Assembly: GCA_015663225.1 (NCBI GenBank)
Contig: DQSO01000005.1
Location: forward strand, 1-7,903
DNA length: 7,903 bases
From: Campylobacterales bacterium
Lineage (GTDB): Bacteria; Campylobacterota; Campylobacteria; Campylobacterales; QNZT01
Direction of reading: 5' to 3'
Both the position numbers and the translations under genes were made by a program. Shown here one piece after another: positions 1 through 5,717 of this stretch (positions are counted from its first letter, which is position 1; each line of letters opens with the position of its first letter). The notes under the pieces are model-generated. The model worked only from the letters and a program-made list of their open reading frames with translations, was not told the origin of the DNA and did not search any database.

Positions 1-155
1 TTAGAAGTAGTAGATATGGTTTTAAGAGACTCTTGTTGATCATGTGTTAGTTCTAAAAAGTTTTCCCATGCTCCACAGTTTGGACATTTACCCAGCCATT
101 TAGCACTTTGATAACCACAAGCTTGGCATTCAAATAGAGTTTTTACTTTAGCCAT
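1..155 (-). CDS. radA: RadA (Sms) DNA repair protein, N-terminal 51 codons, cut by window edge
   Basis: Reading leftwards from the ATG at 155, the first 51 codons encode a protein starting [14 protein letters not shown]. Residues C10, C13, C24 and C27 form the C-x2-C ... C-x2-C zinc finger, and the KW-LG-CP-C-W spacing is the hallmark of the RadA/Sms N-terminus. In the family this finger precedes a RecA-like ATPase and a Lon-like domain, which would lie outside the window. RadA acts in recombinational repair, promoting branch migration of recombination intermediates. The start overlaps the ftsY stop by 8 bp (ATGGCTAA) and no good Shine-Dalgarno lies just upstream, so translation is probably coupled to ftsY. 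Identification rests on the finger and flanking residues only, but these are distinctive. Confidence 0.9.
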   Translation of the reverse strand, partial: MAKVKTLFECQACGYQSAKWLGKCPNCGAWENFLELTHDQQESLKTISTTS

Positions 156-1014
156 CTAAGAATATTTCATCTAAAATATCATCAACAAAAGCTTCTTTGT
201 CATACTTTATTAAATCATTTTCACCTTCACCTACTCCAATAAATAAAATAGGCTTTTGTAACTCTTTAGCAACAGATATAATTGCTCCACCTTTTGCTGT
301 GCCATCTAGTTTTGTGATGATTAGAGCATCTACTGGAACTATTTTATTAAACTCTATTGCTTGATTTATAGCAGAGTTTCCTTGAGTGCCATCTAGTACA
401 AGTATAGTTCTATGAGGTGCTCCCTCTTTTGCTTTATTTGAGATCCTAACAATTTTTTGAAGTTCGCTAGATAGATTTTGTGCAGTATGCAGTCTTCCAG
501 CAGTATCAATAATAACATGCTTGAATGATTTAGCTACTGCTTTACTTATGGCATCATAAGCGACAGATGAAGGATCAGCTCCTTGCTTGGAAGATACTAC
601 TGGTATGTCAAGTTTTGTAGCCCATCTTTTTAGTTGTTCAACTGCAGCTGCTCTAAATGTATCTGAGGCTGCTAAAATCACACCATTGCCACCTTTTTTA
701 TAGTGATTTGCAAGTTTTGCTACTGTTGTAGTTTTACCTGCACCATTTATTCCAAAGATTAATTCAACAAATGGACTCTGTGTTATCTCTTGTTCTTTTT
801 CAACATCTATAAAGTATGAAAGCAGGATTCTTTTAACATCTTTTTTTTCTACCATATCTGATGGAGGTAGGTAGTAGATAACTTCCTCAACAACTTCATA
901 GCTAACATCTGCTTCTAAAAGTATCTCTTCAAGTCTATCTTTAGATATTGTAACTTGTTTTTTTGGAACTATTGACTTTATAACATCTTTTGTTTTTTTT
1001 AAGAAACCGAACAT
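148..1014 (-). CDS. ftsY: Signal recognition particle receptor FtsY (SRP GTPase)
   Basis: A 288-residue SRP-family GTPase that docks SRP-ribosome complexes at the inner membrane for co-translational insertion of membrane proteins. The NG core is complete: the helical N domain covers about residues 20-75, P-loop GINGAGKT is at 88-95, DTFRAAA at 118-124, DTAGR at 170-174, [10 protein letters not shown] at 234-243 and the closing GVGEGENDL at 260-268. The GxNGxGKTTT form plus the short C-terminus without an M domain separates FtsY from Ffh. There is no long acidic A domain as in E. coli. Instead the N-terminus is a short Lys-rich, potentially amphipathic segment (residues 1-20) that may serve as membrane contact. 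The ATG at 1014 has an AAGGA Shine-Dalgarno that overlaps the stop of the upstream thioredoxin-like gene (gap 8 bp), so the two are surely co-transcribed. Two A8 runs occur in the gene, one at codons 5-8. Confidence 0.97.
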   Translation of the reverse strand: MFGFLKKTKDVIKSIVPKKQVTISKDRLEEILLEADVSYEVVEEVIYYLPPSDMVEKKDVKRILLSYFIDVEKEQEITQSPFVELIFGINGAGKTTTVAKLANHYKKGGNGVILAASDTFRAAAVEQLKRWATKLDIPVVSSKQGADPSSVAYDAISKAVAKSFKHVIIDTAGRLHTAQNLSSELQKIVRISNKAKEGAPHRTILVLDGTQGNSAINQAIEFNKIVPVDALIITKLDGTAKGGAIISVAKELQKPILFIGVGEGENDLIKYDKEAFVDDILDEIFLDG

Positions 1015-1022
1015 TTATATCC

Positions 1023-1664
1023 TTATTTTAATTGTAATACTTTTTTAATATCTGCTTCTAGCATCTCTTGTGGAACTGCTCCATTGAAGTGGTTAAAGTA
1101 ATTTCCTTTTTTATCAAATATGATGATAGTTGGATAACCAGATACACCACCCCAAGTGTTTACAAGTATAAAGTTTTCTTTTGAGTTGGTTATTGGGTAG
1201 TTAAGTTTATGCTTTTTCTTAAACTCTAATATCTCACTATTTCTTCGTCCTTCTTCCATAAGTAGACCTATAAATTGGAGATCTTTTTTATATTTTTTTT
1301 GTATATCTATTAGATGAGGAAATACCTCCATACAAGGTGGACACCAAGTGGTAAATATATCTAATATTACTATTTTATTTTTATATTTTTCAAACTTTAT
1401 TCCATCTTCTAAAAACTTCAGTTTTATATTATCATGCGAGAGTGTTTTTAGTGTTAGATTGGTTAGTTTAGGAGCTATTGGTGTTGTTTCTTGATTCTCT
1501 TTTTTTGGAAGTATAGTTTGATTTTGTTCTATTTGTTTTGATGTATTGGTGGTTTTAATTAAATCTTTTTGCATTTTTTGAGCAAGTTTTTCCAGAGAGC
1601 TTTTATCTTCACAACCGGTAAAAAGCAACATCAATGAAAATACAGATATAATAATTTTTATCAT
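1023..1664 (-). CDS. TlpA/ResA-type thioredoxin-fold lipoprotein
   Basis: A 213-residue predicted periplasmic lipoprotein. The N-terminus is a short Lys-containing start, a hydrophobic stretch and a lipobox-like LLFTGC ending at C18, followed by a charged, Gln/Asn/Lys-rich linker to about residue 65. The thioredoxin fold occupies about 70-213, with the redox motif WCPPC at 107-111 and the cis-proline loop GYPT at 176-179 (P178). WCPPC is typical of the TlpA/ResA/CcmG branch, which reduces disulfides, for example in apocytochromes c or other periplasmic proteins. The specific partner cannot be told here. The ATG at 1664 is preceded by a strong TAAGGAGT Shine-Dalgarno (1682-1675) ten bases upstream. 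It is the first gene of the leftward unit with ftsY and radA; no functional link to SRP or repair is obvious. The -3 lipobox residue is Phe, less common than Leu. Confidence 0.88.
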   Translation of the reverse strand: MIKIIISVFSLMLLFTGCEDKSSLEKLAQKMQKDLIKTTNTSKQIEQNQTILPKKENQETTPIAPKLTNLTLKTLSHDNIKLKFLEDGIKFEKYKNKIVILDIFTTWCPPCMEVFPHLIDIQKKYKKDLQFIGLLMEEGRRNSEILEFKKKHKLNYPITNSKENFILVNTWGGVSGYPTIIIFDKKGNYFNHFNGAVPQEMLEADIKKVLQLK

Positions 1665-1674
1665 TAAATTTGAT

Positions 1675-1682
1675 ACTCCTTA
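1675..1682 (-). promoter_or_regulatory. Shine-Dalgarno of the thioredoxin-like lipoprotein gene
   Basis: Read on the minus strand this is TAAGGAGT, a near-complete anti-16S match, separated by 10 bases from the ATG at 1664. It fixes the start directly in front of the signal peptide. Confidence 0.8.
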
Positions 1683-1696
1683 TCTGTTGAGATTTA

Positions 1697-1708
1697 TTTT
1701 ATATAAAA
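1697..1708. promoter_or_regulatory. AT palindrome in the divergent intergenic region, candidate -10 element
   Basis: The 56-bp gap between the divergent genes contains the perfect 12-bp palindrome TTTTATATAAAA. It presents TATAAA, five of six bases of a sigma-70 -10 hexamer, on both strands. For the leftward unit a start near 1691 would give a leader of about 27 nt that includes the Shine-Dalgarno, which fits well. For the rightward gene the transcript would begin next to or beyond its own AAGG, which fits poorly, so that gene may be served by another promoter. No convincing -35 is visible on either strand. In DNA this AT-rich such a match can arise by chance. Confidence 0.3.
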
Positions 1709-1712
1709 AAGG
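1709..1712 (+). promoter_or_regulatory. Shine-Dalgarno supporting the TTG start of the folate cyclo-ligase gene
   Basis: AAGG lies eight bases before the TTG at 1721. An in-frame TAG at 1715-1717 blocks any longer reading, and the next in-frame ATG is about codon 61, which would remove conserved N-terminal sequence. The TTG is therefore the only sensible start. Confidence 0.65.
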
Positions 1713-1720
1713 CTTAGAAA

Positions 1721-2251
1721 TTGGATAAAAATAGCTTTAGAAAAAAATGCTTAAAAAAACTTAAAGTAGTTTCACAACAAAGTAGATATTATAAAGACTA
1801 TTTGGTTTCACGAAAAATCGAAGAGCTGATTGATAATTTAGATGTTAAAAATATATTAGTTTACTTACCACTTGGTATTGAAGTAGATTTGCAAAAGTTA
1901 ATGAAAAAGTATAGAAGGAAAAAGTTTAATATTTTTGTTCCATTTATAGAGCAAGAAAGTTTTAAAATGGTAAAATATCGTCTGCCTTTGAAAAAAGAGG
2001 GTAGTTTTAAAATTTTGCAATCACCAAACTCAAACTTAATAGTAGAGCAAATAGATATGATTATAGTTCCTGTTGTAGGGGTTGATGGAAACTATAAACG
2101 AGTTGGTTTTGGCAAAGGTATGTATGATAGATTTTATGAGAAACTTCGAAAGAAACCAATAGTAGTATTTGTACAAAGAGATAGTTGTTATACGAGAGAA
2201 GATATTACCGATTGGCATGATATATCAGCAGATTTTTATATAACCCCCTAA
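1721..2251 (+). CDS. 5-formyltetrahydrofolate cyclo-ligase family protein
   Basis: A 176-residue protein of the 5-FCL (MTHFS, E. coli YgfA) family, which uses ATP to convert 5-formyl-THF to 5,10-methenyl-THF and so returns stored folate to one-carbon metabolism in the cytoplasm. The family signature near the C-terminus is clear: GFGKGMYDRF at residues 129-138 matches GxGxGxYDR, preceded by the VPVVGVDGN strand-loop at 116-124. Other family features are a basic N-terminal helix (FRKKCLKKLK, 6-15) and a YLPLGIEVD segment at 48-56. Length is a little short for the family (usually about 180-200), and the sequence is Lys-rich and divergent, for instance GNYKRVG where GYRLG is common. Start is TTG. 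It is the first gene of a rightward unit, with rny 19 bp downstream. The family call is firm; catalytic activity is inferred. Confidence 0.87.
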   Translation: MDKNSFRKKCLKKLKVVSQQSRYYKDYLVSRKIEELIDNLDVKNILVYLPLGIEVDLQKLMKKYRRKKFNIFVPFIEQESFKMVKYRLPLKKEGSFKILQSPNSNLIVEQIDMIIVPVVGVDGNYKRVGFGKGMYDRFYEKLRKKPIVVFVQRDSCYTREDITDWHDISADFYITP

Positions 2252-2265
2252 TAAAAATATAGGGA
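2246..2265 (+). promoter_or_regulatory. rny Shine-Dalgarno inside a small potential hairpin
   Basis: AGGGA at 2261-2265, five bases before the rny ATG, is the ribosome binding site. CCCTA at 2246-2250, spanning the last codon and stop of the upstream gene, can pair with TAGGG at 2260-2264 across a 9-nt AT loop. A ribosome finishing the upstream gene would open this stem, which would couple the two genes. The stem is only 5 bp, so the structure is uncertain; the Shine-Dalgarno itself is secure. Confidence 0.45.
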
Positions 2266-2270
2266 AAACA

Positions 2271-3839
2271 ATGATAAATGAGATTTTATTAGCCGGTGGA
2301 GGCTTAGCTATAGGTGGAGTTGTTGCTTTTTTTACTTCTAAAAAGATAAATAGTGCAAATGCAAATATATATGTTGAACAAGCAAAAGCAAAAGCAAAAG
2401 CTATTGAGCATGAAGCTGAATTGGCACTTCATGATTCTAAGATAAAAGTTAAAGAGTTAGAGTTAGGTTTAAAAGATAGATATGAGAAAAAAGAGGAGAA
2501 ACTTCTTGATGATTATACTAGAAAGCTTGATGAATTATCTAAAAAAGAGAGAGAGTTAAATGAGCTTTTTAAAGATGAACTTAAGAGTATAACTTTAGAA
2601 AAAGACGAACTTAAAAAGCATAAAAATGAATTAAAAACTCAAGAAGATGAACTTAAATCTATAGAAGATGAATATACTGTTAAAATTGCAGAAGCTGATA
2701 AACTTATTGAAAAAGCTTCAGGTATGACTAAGGACGAGGCTAAAGAGATAGTTTTAAAAAGAGTAGAAGAAGACTCTCGTGCTGATATTGCTCATATTGT
2801 TAGAAAATATGAAGCAGAAGCAAAGAAAAATGCAAAGAAAAATGCTAACTATATATTAGCTCAAGCAACTAGTAGGTTTGCTGGTGATTATTCTGCTGAG
2901 AGACTTATAAATACTGTAAATCTTCCAAGTGATGAGTTAAAGGGTAGAATTATTGGTAAAGAGGGTAGAAATATTAAATCTCTAGAGATGCTTTTGGGAG
3001 TTGATATTATCATAGATGATACACCAAATGTTATCATACTTAGCTCATTTAATCTTTATCGACGAGCTGTTGCTACTAAAGTTATTGGGGAACTTGTAGC
3101 TGATGGTAGAATTCAACCAGCTCGTATAGAAGAGATTTTTAAAAAGGTAACTAAAGAGTTTGAAGATACTATCTTACAAGAGGGTGAGGATATTATCTTT
3201 GATATGGGTATTACAAATATGCATCCTGAGCTTGTAAAGCTTATTGGTAAACTAAAATTTCGTGCTAGTTATGGGCAAAATGCACTTGGACACTCTTTGG
3301 AAGTTTCACATCTTGCTGGTGTTATTGCTGCTGAGTGTGGTGGTGATGCTAAGCTTGCTAAAAGAGCTGGGATTTTGCATGATATAGGAAAAGCTTTAAC
3401 TCATGATTTTAGTGGTAGTCATGTTGATTTAGGAGCTGAGGTTTGTAAAAGATATGGTGAGTGTGATGTAGTTTTAAATGGTATTTTTGCACATCACGGA
3501 CATGCGGATGCTACTAGTGTTGAATCGGCTGCTGTTTGTGCTGCTGATACACTAAGTGCTGCAAGACCAGGAGCTAGACGAGAAGTATTAGAAGCATTTT
3601 TAAAACGAGTAGAAGATATTGAGAAGATTGCTACTAGTAAAAAAGGTGTAAGACAAGCTTATGCTATAAATGCTGGGCGAGAGATTAGAGTTATCATAAA
3701 TGCTAAACTTATAAATGATGATGAGGCTGTACTTGTTGCAAAAGAGATTGCAAAAGAGATTGAAGAGAAGGTTCAATATCCTGGCGAAATCAAAGTAAAT
3801 GTTATCAGAGAACTTAGAGCGGTAGGAGTTGCTAGATAG
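2271..3839 (+). CDS. rny: Ribonuclease Y
   Basis: A 522-residue membrane-anchored endoribonuclease that starts bulk mRNA decay and RNA processing; it is the functional counterpart of RNase E in bacteria that lack that enzyme, including the Helicobacter/Campylobacter group. All four family parts are present in order. A Gly/Ala-rich transmembrane anchor covers residues 4-22. A long charged coiled coil (E/K/L-rich heptads) covers about 30-200. A KH RNA-binding domain has GRIIGKEGRN at 225-234. The HD metal phosphohydrolase domain has H341, the H370-D371 pair in ILHDIGK, H408-H409 and D426. The C-terminal EIKVNVIRE-RA segment is also typical. Length is normal for the family. The ATG at 2271 follows an AGGGA ribosome site and places the anchor at the very N-terminus. 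The gene is co-oriented 19 bp after the folate cyclo-ligase gene and is followed by a terminator. A GCAAAA hexamer repeat encodes the AKAKAKA stretch near residue 40. Confidence 0.97.
   Translation: MINEILLAGGGLAIGGVVAFFTSKKINSANANIYVEQAKAKAKAIEHEAELALHDSKIKVKELELGLKDRYEKKEEKLLDDYTRKLDELSKKERELNELFKDELKSITLEKDELKKHKNELKTQEDELKSIEDEYTVKIAEADKLIEKASGMTKDEAKEIVLKRVEEDSRADIAHIVRKYEAEAKKNAKKNANYILAQATSRFAGDYSAERLINTVNLPSDELKGRIIGKEGRNIKSLEMLLGVDIIIDDTPNVIILSSFNLYRRAVATKVIGELVADGRIQPARIEEIFKKVTKEFEDTILQEGEDIIFDMGITNMHPELVKLIGKLKFRASYGQNALGHSLEVSHLAGVIAAECGGDAKLAKRAGILHDIGKALTHDFSGSHVDLGAEVCKRYGECDVVLNGIFAHHGHADATSVESAAVCAADTLSAARPGARREVLEAFLKRVEDIEKIATSKKGVRQAYAINAGREIRVIINAKLINDDEAVLVAKEIAKEIEEKVQYPGEIKVNVIRELRAVGVAR
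2382..2401 (+). repeat. Short tandem hexamer (GCAAAA)x3 inside rny
   Basis: Three perfect GCAAAA units plus a trailing GC encode alternating Ala-Lys at the start of the RNase Y coiled coil. A change in copy number would add or remove Ala-Lys pairs without a frameshift. It may simply reflect a low-complexity helix. Confidence 0.6.
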
Positions 3840-3851
3840 ACTTAACAAAAT

Positions 3852-3885
3852 AAGATATTGTTAAAAAAACAATATCTTTCTTTAT
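3852..3885 (+). terminator. Rho-independent terminator after rny
   Basis: A perfect 11-bp stem (AAGATATTGTT at 3852-3862 with AACAATATCTT at 3868-3878) closes a 5-nt all-A loop and is followed by the T-rich run TTTCTTTAT. It begins 12 bases after the rny stop codon. The stem contains only two G-C pairs, which is weak by E. coli standards but usual in such AT-rich genomes. It separates the rny unit from the secretion operon. Confidence 0.8.
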
Positions 3886-3886
3886 A

Positions 3887-3925
3887 AAAAAACATAAATT
3901 TTAATTAAATTTCAAAAAACATAAA
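3887..3925. repeat. 12-bp direct repeat flanking an AT palindrome upstream of the secretion operon
   Basis: AAAAAACATAAA occurs at 3887-3898 and again at 3914-3925, 27 bp apart. The palindrome TTTAATTAAA (3900-3909) lies between them. The second copy contains the TAAA of the candidate sigma-28 promoter. It could be a paired regulator site or simply low-complexity A/T sequence. Confidence 0.4.
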
Positions 3926-3948
3926 CTTTTTTTCTCTTTTGTCGATTT
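3922..3948 (+). promoter_or_regulatory. Candidate sigma-28 (FliA) promoter of the type I secretion operon
   Basis: TAAACTTT at 3922-3929, an 11-bp spacer, then GTCGATTT at 3941-3948. The known enterobacterial FliA consensus is TAAAGTTT-N11-GCCGATAA; the -35 matches 7 of 8, the spacing is exact, and the -10 keeps G, CGAT. The CGATTT core also fits the CGATWT form described for Campylobacter. Transcription would start near 3955, leaving a leader of about 24 nt that contains the AAAGGA ribosome site. No equally good sigma-70 promoter was seen here, although the A/T-rich stretch at 3880-3925 could hide one. Confidence 0.55.
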
Positions 3949-3966
3949 ACTGCTAACGACGGAAAA

Positions 3967-3972
3967 AAAGGA
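3967..3972 (+). promoter_or_regulatory. Shine-Dalgarno supporting the GTG start of the TolC-family gene
   Basis: AAAGGA lies six bases before the GTG at 3979. No in-frame ATG lies between the promoter region and this GTG, and it puts the basic n-region of the signal peptide (MKIVK) right at the start. Confidence 0.75.
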
Positions 3973-3978
3973 ATAAAA

Positions 3979-5715
3979 GTGAAAATAGTTAAATTAACAC
4001 TCTTGTCAACAGTAGTTGCATTAAATCTAATGGCTGTAGATATGGCGAGTATTATGAGCGAAGTCTCTCAAAACAACCCAAAAGTTATTCAAAAGAAGAA
4101 AGAGTATAACAGTATTTATGAAACACTGAATATATCTAAAGGTGATCTCTTTTTACCAAGTATTGATTTAAGTGGTGGCATTAATAAGGTTAAAACAAAA
4201 TATACGAAACCATCAGGTTTAGCTGATTCAGAAGGTACAAATAAAAATATAACTCTAAGTGCTACAGAGAATCTTTTTAATGGTTTTGGAACAGTTCATG
4301 ATATAGATGCTAAAAAAGCCGCATTAGCGTCGGCTGCTTATTCATATGTTCAGACTGTAAATGAACAAAGTTTAGAAGCTGCTAAAGCTTATATTGATGT
4401 TGTTAGAAATAGAGATTTACTGAGTATTGAGGTTGATAATTATAATAAACATCAAACTATTATGAGTGCAATGAGTGCTAGACAAAAATCTGGTGTTGGT
4501 GTTATTGGTGATATTCAAGAGATTACTGCAAAGACAAATTTAGCTTATGCAAACTATCTTGCACAGAGTAAAAACTTTAAATCTTCACAAATTGTTCTGC
4601 ATAAATATCTAGGTAGATATGATGATGCTAATAGTTTTACAGCCCCTGGAGTTGGAGAAAATTTAAACTATACACTTCCTCAGGCTATAGAGTTTGCACT
4701 AGCAAATAATCCTGCAATTCATGTTCAAAGATATAATGTTATTCAAGCAAGATATAACCAAAAAAGAGATTTAAATGGTTTTTATCCAATAGTTGATTTA
4801 AGTCTTTCCAAGTCATATAATGATAATGAAGTTGATGAGAGAAGAGGTGATGATCGAGAATATACTGAATTAAAAGGTGGAGTAAACTTTAAATGGAATC
4901 TTTTTAAAGGTTTTAAAGATCTATCATTAAGCAATAAAAATAAAAGTTTGATTCATGTTGAGAATGAAAAATTTTACTCTATTAAAAGAGAAGTTACTCA
5001 AGAGATTGAGTCAGCTTGGATGTCATATAAGATGATTGAAAAAGAGTATACATATCTTGATACTTATGTTATAAATTCAAATGCAAAACTTGAGACTATT
5101 ACTCAAAGATTTAAAATAGGTCAAAAAAGTCTATTTGAATTTTTAGCAGCACAGACTGATTATAATAGTGCACAACAAAAATTAATAAATACTAAGTATG
5201 ACTTAGTTTATGCAAAACTAAAAGTTCTAAAAGCACTTGGAATATTAGTTGATATGGTAAATGGAAATATTAAAAGTGAGATAGGTATTCAAGAATCAAT
5301 GTTGCATAATTATACTCAGATGAATTATGTAGAAGATGTTTTGCCAGTAGATGAAAATAGAGAGCCAACAGCATATAGTAGTGCAATTGGTGTAGATAAT
5401 TTAATGTCATTTGGCTCATATGAAGTGGTATCTACAAGTGATTGTAAAGTTGCAGCAGTTGGAGATGAGGTATATCAAGAAGAGTATGTAGCAGCTCCAA
5501 AGATTAGTCAAAGAAAATCTCAAAGATATAAGTTAAAATCTTCAGCTAAAGTCTACACAAAAGCAAATGGAAGAGTCTTAGAAACTTTTCATGCAGGAAC
5601 TATTATAACTGGTTATAGTGATGGTGGATGGATAAGAGTCACTGGTATTGTTAAAAATGGTTGGAAAAAATATAATAGAACAGGGTATATAAGAAGAAGT
5701 AGAGTAAGTAGATAG
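3979..5715 (+). CDS. TolC-family type I secretion outer-membrane channel with C-terminal SH3-like domain
   Basis: A 578-residue outer-membrane efflux protein (TolC/LapE/AggA group), forming the trimeric beta-barrel and periplasmic tunnel of a type I secretion system. A signal peptide covers residues 1 to about 19 (cleavage likely after LMA). Two OEP repeats follow: the first with NLFNGF at 98-103 and the second with NLFKGF at 307-312, the internal duplication of TolC. The FKIGQKSLFEFLAAQTDYNSA stretch at 378-398 is the classic TolC helix motif. The channel ends near residue 425. Then comes a mixed linker (about 426-510, with a lone Cys489) and a basic SH3-like domain at about 514-578 (YKLKSSAKVYTKANG ... 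GGWIRV ... GYIRRSRV). TolC C-termini lie in the periplasm, so this domain could touch peptidoglycan or a partner; that is inference. It starts at GTG, and the exporter gene begins 2 bp after its stop. Confidence 0.92.
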   Translation: MKIVKLTLLSTVVALNLMAVDMASIMSEVSQNNPKVIQKKKEYNSIYETLNISKGDLFLPSIDLSGGINKVKTKYTKPSGLADSEGTNKNITLSATENLFNGFGTVHDIDAKKAALASAAYSYVQTVNEQSLEAAKAYIDVVRNRDLLSIEVDNYNKHQTIMSAMSARQKSGVGVIGDIQEITAKTNLAYANYLAQSKNFKSSQIVLHKYLGRYDDANSFTAPGVGENLNYTLPQAIEFALANNPAIHVQRYNVIQARYNQKRDLNGFYPIVDLSLSKSYNDNEVDERRGDDREYTELKGGVNFKWNLFKGFKDLSLSNKNKSLIHVENEKFYSIKREVTQEIESAWMSYKMIEKEYTYLDTYVINSNAKLETITQRFKIGQKSLFEFLAAQTDYNSAQQKLINTKYDLVYAKLKVLKALGILVDMVNGNIKSEIGIQESMLHNYTQMNYVEDVLPVDENREPTAYSSAIGVDNLMSFGSYEVVSTSDCKVAAVGDEVYQEEYVAAPKISQRKSQRYKLKSSAKVYTKANGRVLETFHAGTIITGYSDGGWIRVTGIVKNGWKKYNRTGYIRRSRVSR

Positions 5716-5717
5716 AG

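Noticed and set aside
993..1000. A8 run at codons 5-8 of ftsY (and another at 841-848) as phase-variation tracts
   Set aside because: FtsY is normally essential, the runs simply encode Lys-Lys, and runs of this length are expected in such A-rich coding sequence.
2036..2218. A 60-codon open frame on the minus strand inside the folate cyclo-ligase gene
   Set aside because: It lies fully antisense to a well-supported gene, has a Tyr/Asn/Ile-rich composition typical of AT-rich antisense frames, and shows no recognisable motif.
3600..3848. An 82-codon open frame on the minus strand over the 3' end of rny
   Set aside because: It is antisense to the conserved C-terminal part of RNase Y and its Ser/Asn/Phe-rich product resembles a shadow of the real codons.
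3840..3978. A small RNA gene or riboswitch in the 139-bp gap before the secretion operon
   Set aside because: The only strong structure is the rny terminator; the remainder is A/T-rich promoter-like sequence with no folded, G/C-bearing element.
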